Positions 4,052-5,322 of a stretch of DNA of 5,322 bases are shown here, in pieces (positions within the stretch are counted from its first letter, which is position 1; each line of letters opens with the position of its first letter). This stretch comes from Streptomyces sp. NRRL WC-3549 (GTDB lineage Bacteria > Actinomycetota > Actinomycetes > Streptomycetales > Streptomycetaceae), in NCBI RefSeq assembly GCF_000721935.1, contig NZ_KL585385.1:67209-72530 (forward strand). The letters are read 5' to 3'. Position numbers and translations under genes: made by a program. Below the pieces are notes generated by a model. The model ran no database searches, had not been told where the DNA came from, and saw nothing but the letters and a program-made list of their open reading frames with translations.

Positions 4052-5302
4052 GTGGAGAGAACCGTGCTCCGCAGGCGCGCACTCGTCGCGGCCACCGCCG
4101 TCGTGGCCGTGGGCGCGCTCGGCCTCGCGGGCCTGGCCGGCGTCGCCTCGGCCGACCCGCAGTCCACCACCGCACCGGCAGCCGAACGGCTCTCGCCCGG
4201 TCTGATCGAGGCCATGCAGCGGGACCTCGGCCTGGACGCCGACGAGGCGAGAGCCCGCATAGGCAACGAGTACCGTGCGGCCGCCGTCGCCAAGGGGCTG
4301 GAGAAGTCCCTCGGCGCCGACTTCGCCGGGGCCCGGGTGAGCGGCGCGAACGCCGCCCTCACCGTCGCCACCACCGACCGCGCCGCCGTCGCCGAGATCA
4401 CCGCCGCGGGTGCGCGGGCCGAGGTCGTCCCCCACAGCCTGGACCGCCTGGAAACCGCCAAGGCGGCCCTGGACGCGGTGGCCCGGGAGAAGGCGCCGAA
4501 GGGCGTGCCCTCCTGGTACGTCGACGTGCGCACCAACCGCCTCGTCGTCAACGCCACCCGCACCGCCGCCGCGGACCGCCTCCTCGACACCGCAGGTGTC
4601 CCCCGCGACCTGGTGCGGGTCGAGCGCTCCACCGAACAGCCCCGCACCTATGCCGACCTGCGCGGCGGCGACGCCTACTACATGAACGGCTCGGGACGCT
4701 GTTCCATCGGCTTCCCCGTCAGGCGCGGCACCCAGAACGGATTCGTCAGCGCCGGTCACTGCGGCACCCCCGGGGTGACCACCAGCGGCGTCAACCAGCA
4801 GGCGCAGGGCTCCTTCCAGGGCTCCACCTTCCCCGGCCGCGACTACTCCTGGGTCGCCGTCAACGCCAACTGGACGCCGCGCGCGCTGGTGAACGGCTAC
4901 GGCAACGGTGATGTGACGGTCGCCGGCTCCACCCAGGCCGTGGTGGGCTCCTCCGTCTGCCGCTCGGGTTCCACCACCGGCTGGCACTGCGGCACGATCC
5001 AGCAGCACGACACCAGCGTGACGTACCAGGAGGGCACGGTCTCCGGTGTCACCCGCACCAACGTCTGCGCCGAACCAGGAGACTCCGGCGGCTCGTTCAT
5101 CTCCGGAAGCCAGGCACAGGGGGTCACCTCAGGCGGTTCCGGCAACTGCTCCCAGGGCGGCACGACGTACTACCAGCCGATCAACCCGGCGCTGTCGGCG
5201 TACGGACTGACCCTGGTCACCAGTGGTACGCCGACCGACCCGCCCACCGACCCGCCGACCGGTGAGCCGGGTGGCACCTGGGCCGCGGGCACGACCTACG
5301 CC
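4052..5302 (+). CDS. sprC: Streptogrisin C-like secreted serine protease, 3' end missing
   Basis: This is the precursor of a secreted chymotrypsin-fold protease of family S1E (alpha-lytic protease group) and closely resembles streptogrisin C of Streptomyces griseus. A signal peptide covers residues 1-34 (RRR at 7-9, hydrophobic core 11-30, likely cut after ASA at 32-34). The propeptide, about 35-200, is the folding chaperone typical of the family. The mature enzyme should begin at Ala201 (ADLRGGDAYYMNGSGRCSIG), after Tyr200. The catalytic triad is His236 (SAGHC), Asp264 (GRDYSW) and Ser345 (GDSGG). Six cysteines fit the family's three disulfides: 217-237, 303-313 and 339-366. A Thr/Pro linker runs about 391-408 (TPTDPPTDPPTGEPGG), followed by TWAAGTTYA at 409-417, the first residues of the chitin-binding-like domain known in streptogrisin C. 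The native sequence stops there at 417 codons. The remaining codons to 5322 are adapter and encode the false tail LSLIHI. Roughly the last 35-45 residues should be missing. Confidence 0.96.
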
Positions 5303-5322
5303 CTGTCTCTTATACACATCTC
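5303..5322. other. Nextera/Tn5 mosaic-end adapter sequence (not genomic)
   Basis: The last 20 bases, CTGTCTCTTATACACATCTC, contain the complete 19-bp reverse complement of the Tn5 mosaic end used in Nextera libraries, followed by C, as in the adapter version that continues CGAGCC. It runs to the very last base. In frame with the protease it encodes LSLIHI, and in reverse the peptide MYKRQ, both familiar signs of untrimmed adapter in predicted proteins. The AT-rich stretch is also foreign to its surroundings. Confidence 0.97.

Noticed and set aside
4052..4153. Tat-type export signal in the protease
   Set aside because: Arginines 7-9 are present but the rest of the twin-arginine consensus is poor and the hydrophobic core is strong, as in Sec signals of known streptogrisins.
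3674..5008. 444-residue open frame on the minus strand
   Set aside because: It is mostly antisense to the confidently identified streptogrisin gene, and its composition is that of a GC-rich shadow frame. Only its last 35 or so residues, in the repeat region, were considered further.
5129..5317. 62-residue minus-strand frame beginning MYKRQ
   Set aside because: Its start codon and first residues come from adapter sequence, and the rest is antisense to the protease.

Overview
The window reads as chromosomal DNA of a Streptomyces-like actinomycete. It is strongly GC-rich, its real genes put G or C at nearly every third codon position, starts are ATG or GTG behind purine-rich Shine-Dalgarno sites, and the last gene is a streptogrisin, a protease family best known from Streptomyces. 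The final 20 bases are not genomic. They match the Tn5 mosaic end of a Nextera sequencing adapter, so the native sequence stops at about position 5302, probably at a contig edge.

Layout. Positions 1-368 carry no convincing long gene but are rich in candidate control elements: a perfect LacI-type palindrome (79-90), a possible 15-codon leader peptide with its own GGAGG site (176-223), a second LacI-like half site (211-220) and phased TTAA-centred repeats (218-250). They lie ahead of a two-domain 3-mercaptopyruvate sulfurtransferase (369-1277, +). After a 158-bp gap holding a 14-bp perfect palindrome comes a 118-residue membrane protein with three predicted helices (1436-1792, +). It ends 13 bp from the end of a convergent pair on the minus strand: a DUF2804 protein (3582-2530) followed by a small aminoglycoside-phosphotransferase/choline-kinase-fold protein (2492-1806). 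The next 469 bp (3583-4051) hold an array of seven GGTAC-headed tandem units and a possible broken minus-strand reading frame. Last is the start and most of a streptogrisin C-like secreted protease (4052 onward, +), cut in the first residues of its C-terminal chitin-binding domain.

The genes do not form an obvious pathway. The sulfurtransferase, the membrane protein and the protease each appear to have their own upstream region; only the DUF2804 and phosphotransferase genes look like a transcription unit. I see no CRISPR array, transposase, tRNA, rRNA or defence system. The points most worth following are the control region ahead of the sulfurtransferase, the tandem array whose one extra base breaks a reading frame, and the adapter at the right end.
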